A stretch of 64,000 nt of DNA, taken from the NCBI RefSeq assembly GCF_001552215.1, contig NZ_BCQT01000001.1:124001-188000 (forward strand), read 5' to 3'. This DNA comes from Actinomadura macra NBRC 14102. GTDB lineage: Bacteria; Actinomycetota; Actinomycetes; Streptosporangiales; Streptosporangiaceae. A program made the position numbers and the translations under genes. The notes under the pieces were generated by a model. The model saw nothing but the letters and a program-made list of their open reading frames with translations, ran no database searches and was not told the origin of the DNA. Below, in pieces: positions 10,196-18,072 of the stretch. Every line of letters begins with the position of its first letter. The stretch's first letter is position 1.

Positions 10196-10239
10196 AACGG
10201 CCCCCGACGTCCTCTGGGGCGAGGAAGCCGAGGGCCGTT
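10196..10239. terminator. bidirectional hairpin terminator
   Basis: Arms AACGGCCC and GGGCCGTT (8 bp, perfect) with a further CCCC/GGGG pairing inside. It lies between the convergent stops of the YoaK-type gene (10191) and the chitinase (10252). Confidence 0.6.
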
Positions 10240-10251
10240 GGGGTGGGTGCG

Positions 10252-11133
10252 TCAGCAGGTCAGGTTGGCGCCGGGAGCCACGCCGAGGAGCTGGGTGAAC
10301 CGCTTGTAAGCGTCCACCCGGCTCTGCACCTGGGCGGGATTCCTGCCGTCGCATTCCAGGCCACCGTTGATGCTGCGGATCGTCTCACCGAATCCGCGGC
10401 TGTTGACCATCGCGTTGTGCCCGGTCATGGTCCCCGGGCCGTTCTGGGTCATCCAGTACCAGAGGGCGCTCTTCCACGACACCGCCGCGTCGCGCTCCAC
10501 CAGGAAGGGGTTGTTCAACAGGTCGATGCCGAGGGCGTCGCCCGCGGCCTTGTAGTTGAAGTTCCAGCTCAGCTGGATGGGCCCGCGCCCGTAGTAGGCG
10601 GCACGCCCCGCCGGGCAGCCGTAGGGCTGGCCGGCGTCACAGTAGTGCGGGTAGTTGCTGGTGTTCTGCTCGACGATGTGGACGAGCCCGCCGGTCTCGT
10701 GGTTGACGTTGGCCAGGAAGGCGGCGGCCTCCTGCTTCTTGATCGTGTCGCTGCCGGTGGTGGCGAACGCGGGGAAGGACGCCATCGCCGCGGTCAGTCC
10801 GCCGTAGGTGTAGAAGGCGTTGCGGCTCGGGAACATCTCCTTGAACTGGGCCTCGCTCACCACGAAGTCGCCGGTGGCGGGCGGGACGTCGGACCCGCCG
10901 CAGGTCCCCTGGTCGGTCCAGACGGCGTCGCCGCCCGGAGACTGGTTCTGCGTCCACCACTTCGCCGACCAGTTGTGCCCGTTGTGGGACACCGCGGCGC
11001 CGCCGGCGTAGACGGCGGACGCGGTCCACGCCGTCGCGCACTCCGCGGCGATGGCAGACGACACCGGCAGCACGGCCGATACCGTCCCCGCCGAGAGCAG
11101 CGCGGCGCCGAGCAGGGTCAGGACACGTTGCAC
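10252..11133 (-). CDS. secreted GH19 chitinase with N-terminal CBM5/12
   Basis: 293 residues. A signal peptide (1-30, ending SAIAA) is followed by a CBM5/12 chitin-binding module (about 31-78, with AWTASAVYAGG and WSAKWWTQNQSPGG), a short linker and a GH19 catalytic domain (about 88-293). NHETGG (Glu146) carries the general acid. YYGRGPIQLSWNFNY and a C-terminal Cys complete the family pattern. It hydrolyses chitin outside the cell with inversion. The gene lies 37 bp behind the LPMO gene on the same strand, so one mRNA probably encodes an oxidative plus a hydrolytic attack on chitin. A bidirectional terminator lies just beyond its stop. Confidence 0.95.
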   Translation of the reverse strand: MQRVLTLLGAALLSAGTVSAVLPVSSAIAAECATAWTASAVYAGGAAVSHNGHNWSAKWWTQNQSPGGDAVWTDQGTCGGSDVPPATGDFVVSEAQFKEMFPSRNAFYTYGGLTAAMASFPAFATTGSDTIKKQEAAAFLANVNHETGGLVHIVEQNTSNYPHYCDAGQPYGCPAGRAAYYGRGPIQLSWNFNYKAAGDALGIDLLNNPFLVERDAAVSWKSALWYWMTQNGPGTMTGHNAMVNSRGFGETIRSINGGLECDGRNPAQVQSRVDAYKRFTQLLGVAPGANLTC

Positions 11134-11170
11134 CTGATCACTCCTTTGCGAGACCCGTCCGGTGCGGGCG

Positions 11171-11683
11171 TCACTGGACCTGCACGTCGATGCAGGCGTA
11201 GAAGGCCATGGCGGTGTCGGCGATGTTCCAGATGGCCAGCACCTTCTGGCGTCCGGTGTATCCGCTGAGGTCGACCGTGTGCGCCACGAGCGAGGACCGG
11301 TCGCCCTTGAAGTACCCGATGCGCTTGTCGCCGATGTAGTACTCGTAGTCGCGGGAGGGGTGCTTGGCGGTGAACGTCCAGGTGAACGTCACCGACTTGC
11401 TGACGGAGGCGACGCGCCACGCCTTGGCGTCGTCGTCGAGGTCGGAGAAGCGCCCGTTTCCGCCGCTGCAACTGCGCAGGCCCTTCGGCCCTTCGACGCT
11501 CTGCGGCTCGTACTGGATCTGTCCACACTGGACGACCTTCTGCGCGCACTGGGCCTGCCGGCTCGGCGGCGCGGAAACGTAGCCGTGGGCGTAGGCGGTG
11601 GCCGCCGGCAGCACGACGGCGACGACGGGTGCGATCACCAGTCCCGCCGCGGTCGCGGCGAGTCTGCGCCTTGAAGTCTTCAT
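11171..11683 (-). CDS. AA10 lytic polysaccharide monooxygenase (chitin-active type)
   Basis: 170 residues, start ATG 11683 with AAGGA upstream. The signal peptide ends AYA at 32, so the mature chain begins with His33 (HGYVSAPPSRQAQC), the N-terminal His of the copper brace. The second brace His is His108 in WTFTAKHPSRDYEYYI. It cleaves crystalline polysaccharide oxidatively outside the cell and assists the chitinase encoded next. No carbohydrate-binding module is attached. The gene has a roughly 180-bp leader reaching back to a 19-bp palindrome. A chitin preference is inferred from the neighbour; AA10 enzymes can also act on cellulose. Confidence 0.95.
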   Translation of the reverse strand: MKTSRRRLAATAAGLVIAPVVAVVLPAATAYAHGYVSAPPSRQAQCAQKVVQCGQIQYEPQSVEGPKGLRSCSGGNGRFSDLDDDAKAWRVASVSKSVTFTWTFTAKHPSRDYEYYIGDKRIGYFKGDRSSLVAHTVDLSGYTGRQKVLAIWNIADTAMAFYACIDVQVQ

Positions 11684-11863
11684 GCGGGGGTCCTTGCGTT
11701 CGGGGTGGGACGGGTTTCGTCGCGGCCACCGGCATGGCGGTGGCCGGATGAGCCCTGGCGGGGGAGCCGGGCAAGGGGCCGGACGGGAGTGCCCGTGGCT
11801 CTCGATGGCACGGCCGGGCACGCCGGGCGGGGTGGCGGGGAGCGAGGCATGGGAGCTCCATCT

Positions 11864-11882
11864 GATAGGAAACTTTCCTATC
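11864..11882 (-). promoter_or_regulatory. perfect 19-bp palindrome upstream of the LPMO-chitinase operon
   Basis: Arms GATAGGAAA and TTTCCTATC around one central C. An overlapping CTATC-G-GATAG half-set (11878-11888) extends the symmetry. The GAAA-N-TTTC core resembles operators found before actinomycete polysaccharide-degrading genes, and it differs from the DasR box. It is the likely site of substrate-dependent repression. Confidence 0.7.
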
Positions 11883-11888
11883 GGATAG

Positions 11889-12252
11889 CTGAACGTTAAC
11901 CGCCCGTCGCGCAACGGGCAAGGCTTCGGACACCGAAACATGACCATGCCGAGGTCAGAGAGGTCCACGCCGCCGACATCAGGAGTCGCCCGGGATGCGG
12001 AGGACGCCCGGGCCCCCTCCGGCCACGTGCCGTCTCCTGCTCACGGGCCGCCTCGCCTCCGGGCGCCGCACTATCCGCGCCTGCGCGCGGCGGACGGGAG
12101 CGGAAAGGTGCTGTGCGCTTCCTCTATGCTTCCTATCTTCTGGCAGTTCATCGATGGACGAATTTCCCGGGTGGGGTGCTGGTGCGCCCTGCCGGGATTC
12201 CCGTCTGAACGGGCTGCGGCGCCCTCCCGGCCACGGATAACCGGAAGAGCGG
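11889..12252. other. intergenic region without a recognisable gene
   Basis: 364 bp between the LPMO promoter region and the stop of the response-regulator gene. The open frames here have no RBS and no recognisable protein. No terminator-type hairpin or repeat was recognised. Confidence 0.5.
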
Positions 12253-12867
12253 TCAGGGTATCCAGCCTGCCTCGGTCGCGATGCGGACGGCGTCCACCTT
12301 GTTGCGCGCGTGCAGCTTGACCACCACGGTCGTCAAGTAGTTGCGCACGGTGCCGACCGACAACTGAAGAGCGGCCGCGATCTCGTTCGGCTCGGCGCCG
12401 AGCGCGACGTGCTTGAGAACCTGCACCTCCCGTTCCGAGAGGGGATTCTCACCTACGTCCCATGCGATCAGCGCCAATTTTGGGTCGATGACACGACGTC
12501 CCGATGCCACTCCGCGGACCGCCTCTGCGAGGCGTTCGGACGGCGTCGACTTGAGCAGGAAACCCGACACCCGGGCGGCGAGCGCGCGGCGGATGACGCC
12601 GGGTCGTGCCAGCCCAGTCAAGATCACTGTACGGCAGGACGGGAGGGATTCGTGCAGCATCTTCGCCGCGGTCAGTCCGTCGACGTCGGAGCTGTCGAGG
12701 TCGATGATCGCCACATCGGGCCGGCATTGCCGGGCGGCGTCGATGACCAGGTCACCGCGGTCCACACTGGCCACCACGCTCAGGTCGTGCTCCATTTCGA
12801 GCAAGGCCACCAGCGCTCCCCGGATCATGTGCTGATCGTCGGCGATGAGCACCTTCAACGCCCGCAT
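12253..12867 (-). CDS. orphan NarL/LuxR-type response regulator
   Basis: 204 residues from ATG 12867 (AAGG nine bases upstream; an in-frame extension to 12906 lacks similarity). Receiver domain 1-120 with the acidic pair (IADDQ), phospho-acceptor Asp56 in AIIDLDSS, the conserved Thr in VILTGLA and Lys in FLLKS. A LuxR-type HTH follows at about 138-200 (LSEREVQVLKHVALGAEPNEIAAALQLSVGTVRNYLTTVVVKL). No histidine kinase gene is adjacent, so its signal is unknown. Similar regulators often stand near ABC-2 transporters such as the pair starting 0.5 kb away, which is a possible target. Confidence 0.9.
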   Translation of the reverse strand: MRALKVLIADDQHMIRGALVALLEMEHDLSVVASVDRGDLVIDAARQCRPDVAIIDLDSSDVDGLTAAKMLHESLPSCRTVILTGLARPGVIRRALAARVSGFLLKSTPSERLAEAVRGVASGRRVIDPKLALIAWDVGENPLSEREVQVLKHVALGAEPNEIAAALQLSVGTVRNYLTTVVVKLHARNKVDAVRIATEAGWIP

Positions 12868-13374
12868 TTGTGCACCTTCTGGCTTACAAGACAGGCCATA
12901 CGGCATCTGTCAAATGCGAACCGCTGGGGAGGCGGGTCCGCTGTTGAGGTCGGTGGGACGGCGGTCGCGATCGGGATCGTCGTTCCCGGTTTCGGCGGCC
13001 TCATGTCATGGTCACCGTCATGGCACTACCAGTGACTTCGACGGCACCATCAGTGTGGTTTGCGGCACCGTCACTCCGCTCCCTCGACACTGTGGTTATT
13101 TATGATAACCCAATCAGTATCGTCGTAAAATGGCACGCTCCAATCGTGCTCCTGCAATGGCCATAACCGGCCGTCTCGCCATGCTTGCGCCAGTTTTCGC
13201 AGGAACCGCGCTTTAAGCAGAATTACCGGAAGTCGACAGCTTGTTTTTCGGCCGTGTTCCAAGCGCACCGCTTAAGGCTCGCACTGATCATTCAACTCGG
13301 GTTTAGCGCGTGGTCGCCCGCCGTGTACGCCGGCGGTGATCCGTCAAGAGTCAATGACGTAGCGTGGAGAGGGC
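12868..13374. other. AT-rich intergenic region with an inverted repeat
   Basis: 507 bp. From about 13080 to 13300 the base composition is clearly less GC-rich than the neighbours. GGTTAT and ATAACC arms (13094-13110, 5-bp loop) are present. A 65-codon minus-strand frame (13071-13268) is open but lacks an RBS. The region may be an acquired or eroded segment; no gene is supported. Confidence 0.4.
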
Positions 13375-14223
13375 TCATCCGACCCGTTGCAGGGCCTTCT
13401 CGCGGTATCCGGCCACTCGCGAACCCGATTCGCGGCGGGCCATCCGGCGCAACACGATCGGCGCGACGACCAGGCCGGCGACGGCCCACGCGCTGAGGAC
13501 GCCGAGTGTTTCCAGATGCCGCCAGGATTCGCCGAGTTCGACGCCGGCCATGTCGCCGGGCAGCAACGCCGACCGCATCCCGAGGCCGAGCCAGTAGATC
13601 GGGAAGACCTGGGCGATCCACTGCATCCAGCCGGGCAGCGCGGTGATCGGGTAGAAGACTCCGGAGATCGAGATCAGGGCCATGACGGGGAGTGCCAGAT
13701 ACCCGGCGCCGCGGGGGCTGGAGATCAGTGAGCCGAGCGCGGCGCCGATGGACTGGGTCGCCACGAGCCCGAGGACCAGCACCCAGGCCATCGTGAGCCA
13801 GGACGAGACGTCGCCCGTTTCCAGCCCGTCGACGATGAACATCCCCGGCACGATGATGATCGCCAGGTAGACCAGGACGCAGCCGGAGGTGGTGACGAGC
13901 TTGCCGATGAAGTAGCCGCGTATCCCGTGCGGCGTGGCCTTGGCGCGCAGGAGGGTGCCGTCCTCGCGTTCGGCGGTGAGGTACTGGATCACCACGATCA
14001 TGCCGAGTGCGATGAACATCCCGAGCAGGCTCGGCAGGATGAGGGTCCCCAGCGTGAACCCGCTCTGCTGGAACTCCCTGTCCCGCAGGAAGTAGACGGT
14101 CGCCAGCGTCACCACGGGCCACAGGAGTTGCCCGAACAGTTCCGCGCCGGAGAAGGATTGGCGCAGCTCGATCAGCCCGCGGGAGAGGCCCGCGCGGAGC
14201 ACCGTCGTGGCCGGAGACATCAC
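13375..14223 (-). CDS. ABC-2 type transporter permease
   Basis: 282 residues with six predicted membrane helices and the ABC-2 permease pattern (LTAEREDGTLLRAKATP loop after helix 2, YLALPVMALISISGVFYPI near the third and fourth helices). It forms the membrane channel of an export system of the DrrB class. Its ATG 14223 overlaps the ATPase stop by 4 bp. The substrate is unknown; relatives export antibiotics or lipids. Confidence 0.92.
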   Translation of the reverse strand: MMSPATTVLRAGLSRGLIELRQSFSGAELFGQLLWPVVTLATVYFLRDREFQQSGFTLGTLILPSLLGMFIALGMIVVIQYLTAEREDGTLLRAKATPHGIRGYFIGKLVTTSGCVLVYLAIIIVPGMFIVDGLETGDVSSWLTMAWVLVLGLVATQSIGAALGSLISSPRGAGYLALPVMALISISGVFYPITALPGWMQWIAQVFPIYWLGLGMRSALLPGDMAGVELGESWRHLETLGVLSAWAVAGLVVAPIVLRRMARRESGSRVAGYREKALQRVG

Positions 14224-15143
14224 ACCGCCTCCTTCAACCCGCCCGTGCGGGCCGTGCCGCCGGACTCGGCGCGGCGCACCAGGGCGAGGTAGGTGTCCTC
14301 CAGGGACGAGCGGCGCACCTCAAGGTCGGCGACCGCCTCACCATGCCGCTTGAACAGCTCGAAGACGAAGGCGGTGGAGTCGCCGGTCGCGCGGACGTGC
14401 CGCCGCCCGTCCACGGTCCAGCGCACCTCGTCCGCGCCGACGATCTGCTGGGCGAGTTCCTCGGCGGTGCCGTCGGCGACGATCCGCCCCTCGTTGAGGA
14501 TCAGGATGCGGCCGGCGAGCCTCTCCGCCTCGTACAGGTCGTGGGTGGTGAGCATGATGGTGGTGTCGCCCGCCGCCGCCAGGTCGAGGATGAGGTCGTG
14601 GAACTCGCGGCGGGCCTCCGGGTCGAAGCCCGCGGTGGGTTCGTCCAGGAACAGCATCTCGGGGCGGCCGACCATCCCGATCGCCACGTCCAGCCGGCGC
14701 CGCTGCCCGCCGGACAATGTCTTGATGCGTTGGCCCGCGTGCTCGTCCAGGCCGACCGCCGCGATCAGCTCGTCGGCGTCCCACGGCCGCCGCACCTTCT
14801 CGGTGGAGTGGCCGGCGTAGTAGGAGCCCAGGTGCGCGAGCAGTTCGCGCACCCGCCACTTGCCGTGGTCGCGCCAGGACTGCAGCACGATGCCGAGCCG
14901 GGCCCGCCACGCCTCGTCGCCGCGCGCCGGGTCGGCACCGAGCACCTCGACGCGCCCGGCCGACCGCGCCCGGAAACCCTCCAGGATCTCGATGGTGGTG
15001 GTCTTGCCTGCGCCGTTCGGCCCGAGCAGGGCGAGCACCTCACCCTGGAACACCCGGAACGTCACATCGTTGAGGACGTCGTTGGACCCGTACCTCATGC
15101 GCAGCCCGTCCACCCTGAGCGCGGTTTCCTCATCCGTCCTCAT
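14220..15143 (-). CDS. ABC transporter ATPase (DrrA-like)
   Basis: 307 residues from ATG 15143 (GAGGTGAG six bases upstream). Walker A GPNGAGKTTTIE, Q-loop VLQSWRDHG, signature LSGGQRRRLDVAIG, Walker B MLFLDEPTAGFD and the switch His in LTTHD are all present. The C-terminal about 80 residues form the regulatory extension typical of DrrA-type exporters. It powers the permease coupled to it by ATGA. The Clp-N/HTH pair just upstream (5-bp gap) is probably in the same transcript. Confidence 0.94.
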   Translation of the reverse strand: MRTDEETALRVDGLRMRYGSNDVLNDVTFRVFQGEVLALLGPNGAGKTTTIEILEGFRARSAGRVEVLGADPARGDEAWRARLGIVLQSWRDHGKWRVRELLAHLGSYYAGHSTEKVRRPWDADELIAAVGLDEHAGQRIKTLSGGQRRRLDVAIGMVGRPEMLFLDEPTAGFDPEARREFHDLILDLAAAGDTTIMLTTHDLYEAERLAGRILILNEGRIVADGTAEELAQQIVGADEVRWTVDGRRHVRATGDSTAFVFELFKRHGEAVADLEVRRSSLEDTYLALVRRAESGGTARTGGLKEAV

Positions 15144-15147
15144 CGGC

Positions 15148-15648
15148 TCACCTCTCGTCTTTCGCGGCGCGCTCCGCGCCGGGGAGCGAACGCTGGACGC
15201 GTGTCGCCAGTTCGGACTGGTCGACACCGGCCAGGGCGAGGGCCCGCGGGACGGTGCCGACCTTGAGCCGCAGGACGCCCAGCAGCAGGTGCGCCGGCCG
15301 CAGATCCCGCTTGCTCGCGGCCGCCGCCACGCCCCGCTCGACCACGAGCCGGGCCGAGGCACCCAGCCGTGTCGGACGGTTCGCCGCCTTGCTCGACCGT
15401 GGCAGGGTCCCGCCGGCGACGGTCACCCCGGCCGCGCTCAGGCTGTGCCTGAACTCCCGCTCCAGCGCATCGCGGATCGCCTCGTGGTCGAGTCCGGCCG
15501 AGGCCAGGAGTTCGCGTGTGCTGCTCTCGTCCTCGGCGGCGATCGCCAGGAGCAGGTGTTCGGCCTCGATCGTGGCCGAGCCGTCGCGCCGGGCCTCCTG
15601 CGCCCCCCGCTCCATGATCGTCTGGACGTATCCGCCGAACGGCCGCAT
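15148..15648 (-). CDS. stand-alone Clp N-domain protein
   Basis: 166 residues. It consists essentially of a double Clp repeat (MRPFGGYVQTIMERGAQEARRDGSATIEAEHLLLAIAAE and the second repeat near RDLRPAHLLLGVLRL) without any AAA module. Such proteins in actinomycetes are encoded beside a small HTH protein and are thought to act as adaptors or effectors of that regulator. Its ATG overlaps the HTH gene stop (ATGA), and the ABC ATPase follows at 4 bp. Confidence 0.85.
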   Translation of the reverse strand: MRPFGGYVQTIMERGAQEARRDGSATIEAEHLLLAIAAEDESSTRELLASAGLDHEAIRDALEREFRHSLSAAGVTVAGGTLPRSSKAANRPTRLGASARLVVERGVAAAASKRDLRPAHLLLGVLRLKVGTVPRALALAGVDQSELATRVQRSLPGAERAAKDER

Positions 15649-15881
15649 CAGCGCCTCCTCCTCAGCTCGACTCCCACGGCGATGAGCCACTTCGCGTGCT
15701 TTTTGTGCACCGCCTGGCGCGTGACTCCGAGGGCCTCGGCGACGTCCGACCAGCTCCACCCGGCCCGCATGGCCTTCTCCACCGCGGTGTCCTCCAGCCG
15801 GTCGGCCAACCGCCTGAGAGCCACCACGGCCGCCAGCTCGTCGGCGGGATCCTGCGAATCGGGAACCTCGAAACCCGGCAT
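15648..15881 (-). CDS. small HTH regulator paired with the Clp-N protein
   Basis: 77 residues with a clear helix-turn-helix, GWSWSDVAEALGVTRQAVHKKHAKWL, of the kind seen in actinomycete helical DNA-binding partners of Clp-N proteins. The ATG at 15881 is at, or one base after, the transcript start predicted from TTGACA (15916-15911) and TAGGGT (15894-15889), so translation may be leaderless. Two copies of the same dyad overlap that promoter, so autoregulation is likely. Confidence 0.85.
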   Translation of the reverse strand: MPGFEVPDSQDPADELAAVVALRRLADRLEDTAVEKAMRAGWSWSDVAEALGVTRQAVHKKHAKWLIAVGVELRRRR

Positions 15882-15883
15882 GC

Positions 15884-15928
15884 AAGCAACCCTAGTTGCT
15901 TAGCGATGACTGTCAACCCCAGTTGCTT
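15884..15928 (-). promoter_or_regulatory. promoter with two copies of an AAGCAAC/GTTGCTT operator
   Basis: Site 1 (15884-15901) has perfect 7-bp arms AAGCAAC and GTTGCTT. Site 2 (15914-15928) repeats GTTGCTT/CAAC with its centre 27 bp away. Between and across them lie TTGACA, a 16-bp spacer and TAGGGT. Occupancy of either site would block RNA polymerase, which suggests tight autoregulation of the HTH/Clp-N/ABC unit. Confidence 0.75.
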
Positions 15929-16159
15929 AACGCGCCCCAAGCCCGCCCCTGCCCGGCCGCGTGAATCTTTCATAGCGATGACGTGATCTGGTCAATGGCC
16001 CCTTCCGGCCTGATACATGCATGCTGTGCGTATCTCGGCCAGAAAGGGACGAAAGAGACCACATTGCCGGGGGTGGCCGACCCCGAACCGTCTCGACATT
16101 TCGTCCGGGCACGCCGTCCAGCCCCTCGACATCCCAGTGCCTTCACGAGGGAGAGATCC

Positions 16160-16852
16160 GTGAACACGGCAGGAAAGGACCTGATCACCAATGGCCGGGC
16201 CGGAGGTGGGAATGCACGGGCGGCGCGGCAGCCGAGGCCGGAGGCGGCCGGCCGAAGCCGCGAGAGGTGGTCCGTCCAGACCGGTTTGAGGGTCGATGCC
16301 GGCGTGCGGGCCGGCCGGGCCGAGTTGCACATGCCCGTAGGCCTGACGTTCGACTCGTGGCGCCATATCGGACGCAACCTCAAAATGATCACCGACTCGT
16401 CCGGCTGGTGGCTGGGCGACTGGCTGGTGTACGGCGAGAACCGGTTTCCCAACCGCTATCGCGTCGTGATCGAGGAGACGGCCCTGGACTACCAGACCCT
16501 GCGGAACTACGCCTGGGTCGCCCGGAAGTTCCCCGCATGGCGGCGCCGGGACACGCTGAGCCTCCAGCACCACGCCGAGATCGCCGCGCTCCCCGAACGG
16601 GAGCAGGACAGGTGGCTGGAGCGCGCGGAGCGCGGCAAATGGTCCACCCGCCGGCTGCGCAGGGAGATCCGCCAGCTCCGCGAGGCGTCGAAGGACGGCG
16701 CGCGGCAGTGGGACGGCCGGGCCCCGACGAAGGTGGTCATGAGCCTGGACGCCGGCCGCAAGGACCGCTGGGACCAGGCCGCGGAGGCCGCCCAGATGCC
16801 CCTGCTCGACTGGATCGCCAAGGTGCTCGACGAGGCCGCGACCGCTGACTGA
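16160..16852 (+). CDS. LmbU-family transcriptional regulator
   Basis: 230 residues from GTG 16160 with GAGGGAG seven bases upstream; the in-frame extension to 15983 is Arg/Pro-rich without similarity. The core matches the LmbU family of antibiotic-cluster activators: SGWWLGDWLVYGENRF, ALDYQTLRNYAWVARKF, LQHHAEIAALPEREQDRWL, then a basic helix and a C-terminal extension. LmbU proteins bind DNA and control lincomycin-type or other secondary-metabolite genes. No recognisable antibiotic cluster is adjacent, so it may act at a distance or on the ABC exporter. A strong terminator follows. Confidence 0.88.
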   Translation: MNTAGKDLITNGRAGGGNARAARQPRPEAAGRSRERWSVQTGLRVDAGVRAGRAELHMPVGLTFDSWRHIGRNLKMITDSSGWWLGDWLVYGENRFPNRYRVVIEETALDYQTLRNYAWVARKFPAWRRRDTLSLQHHAEIAALPEREQDRWLERAERGKWSTRRLRREIRQLREASKDGARQWDGRAPTKVVMSLDAGRKDRWDQAAEAAQMPLLDWIAKVLDEAATAD

Positions 16853-16859
16853 CGAGCGT

Positions 16860-16897
16860 GCCGGGGGCTCCCTGTGGCTGGGGAGGGAGCCCCCGGC
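16860..16897. terminator. strong bidirectional terminator
   Basis: GCCGGGGGCTCCCT and AGGGAGCCCCCGGC are perfect 14-bp arms with a 10-bp loop. The hairpin lies between the convergent stops of the LmbU-like gene (16852) and the membrane protein gene (16915). Confidence 0.85.
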
Positions 16898-16914
16898 GCG
16901 CACCTCGGGTCAGG

Positions 16915-17643
16915 TCAGCGCCTCCCGGGCTCGCGTTCCTGGGTCGCGAGCCTGGTCTGGACGGCGAGCAGCCGTCCGGTCTGCCATCGCACGGCGGTGG
17001 CGGGCGCCGCGTAGAACGAGGCGCCCAGCAGCGCGTAGGCGAGTTCCGTTCCACCGATCAGGTATCCGGCGAAGGTCACGCCGCCCATGGCCGGGAGGCC
17101 GAGGAGCACGACGGCGGTCGGCTTGGAGCGGGCCGTGAAGTCCAGGAGCCCGGCCGCGACACGCCACGGGGTGGCGTAGCGGCGGCGAACGTACTCCAAT
17201 ACCCGTTCGGACGCGAGGATTTTGAAGGACCCGACGAGGTTGCCGACGGCCTCCAGGAGCAGTTCGGCGGGGATACGGCCCTGGCGGCGGCCGTTCCTGA
17301 GGTCGGCCGTCCACTGCCGGCGCAGGTCACCGCCCAGCGGGCCGCCGACGATCGCGGCGCCGAGGGAGTTGACGGACGCCGCGAGGCGCTCACAGCGCGA
17401 CGGCCGGACCCGGTTCCACCAGGCCCGGACGACCAGGCGCCGCAGGACCCGTCCGGGCGTACCGCCCACGTGCTCGCGTATCGCGTCCCCGACCTCGGGG
17501 CGATCGTCCGTCGCTGCCTCGATCTTGCGCAGCGTGGGGCCGAGTCGGATGCCGGAGGCCGCTCCCCACAAGGCCGCAACTGCGAGGCCCGCGCAGAACA
17601 GGAGCACATAACTCCCGTCCGGCAGGCTGCCGTACTCGTTCAT
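16915..17643 (-). CDS. membrane protein paired with a PadR regulator
   Basis: 242 residues, with hydrophobic segments near 10-30 and 180-215 and a long amphipathic middle. No family is recognised. It starts 21 bp after the PadR gene stop and shares its strand, so the regulator probably controls it. Such PadR-membrane pairs often respond to membrane-active compounds; that is inference. Confidence 0.7.
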   Translation of the reverse strand: MNEYGSLPDGSYVLLFCAGLAVAALWGAASGIRLGPTLRKIEAATDDRPEVGDAIREHVGGTPGRVLRRLVVRAWWNRVRPSRCERLAASVNSLGAAIVGGPLGGDLRRQWTADLRNGRRQGRIPAELLLEAVGNLVGSFKILASERVLEYVRRRYATPWRVAAGLLDFTARSKPTAVVLLGLPAMGGVTFAGYLIGGTELAYALLGASFYAAPATAVRWQTGRLLAVQTRLATQEREPGRR

Positions 17644-17664
17644 CGGGCGGTGTTCCCTTTCTGG

Positions 17665-18072
17665 TCATTGCCCGAAGACCGAACTCGGAGGTGGCACCAG
17701 GGGGAACGGCGCCCCGGCCTTGGCCAGGGCCTCCCTGCGCACCTCCAGCGCCGAGCGTGCGCGCTCCCGACCTTCGGACGTCAGTTTGTAGTACTTGCGC
17801 GGCGCTCCCGAGTCGCGCGCCTCGCCCGGATCGTCCCGGTCCTCCCACCGGCTCGTCACCCAGCCCGCCCGCTCGAAGCGGACGAGGATCGGGTAGACGG
17901 TGCCGGTCCGGAGCGCCGTGGCGGCGGAGATGGCCTGCCCGTACTGTCCCTTCTCGCCGTCGCTCACCAGGAGGACGGACAGCACGGCCAGCATCTGATC
18001 GGTCATTCGTGCGAGGGGGCGGACTTCGGCGTTCGCGCCGCCGGTCACCCTGTGGCCCGAAGAGGAGGTCAT
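17665..18072 (-). CDS. PadR-family transcriptional regulator
   Basis: 135 residues from ATG 18072 (GGAGGGGG nine bases upstream; ATG 18006 is an internal alternative). The PadR winged helix is clear: MLAVLSVLLVSDG, ISAATALRTGTVYPILVRFERAGWVTSRWE, and the beta-wing GAPRKYYKLTSEGRERA. The usual C-terminal dimerisation helix is short, which places it in the small PadR subgroup. It should repress its own operon with the membrane protein 16915-17643. Confidence 0.9.
   Translation of the reverse strand: MTSSSGHRVTGGANAEVRPLARMTDQMLAVLSVLLVSDGEKGQYGQAISAATALRTGTVYPILVRFERAGWVTSRWEDRDDPGEARDSGAPRKYYKLTSEGRERARSALEVRREALAKAGAPFPLVPPPSSVFGQ

Noticed and set aside
13071..13268. 65-codon minus-strand ORF in the AT-rich patch
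   Set aside because: No RBS, GTG start in a poor context and no similarity that I recognise; left as intergenic.
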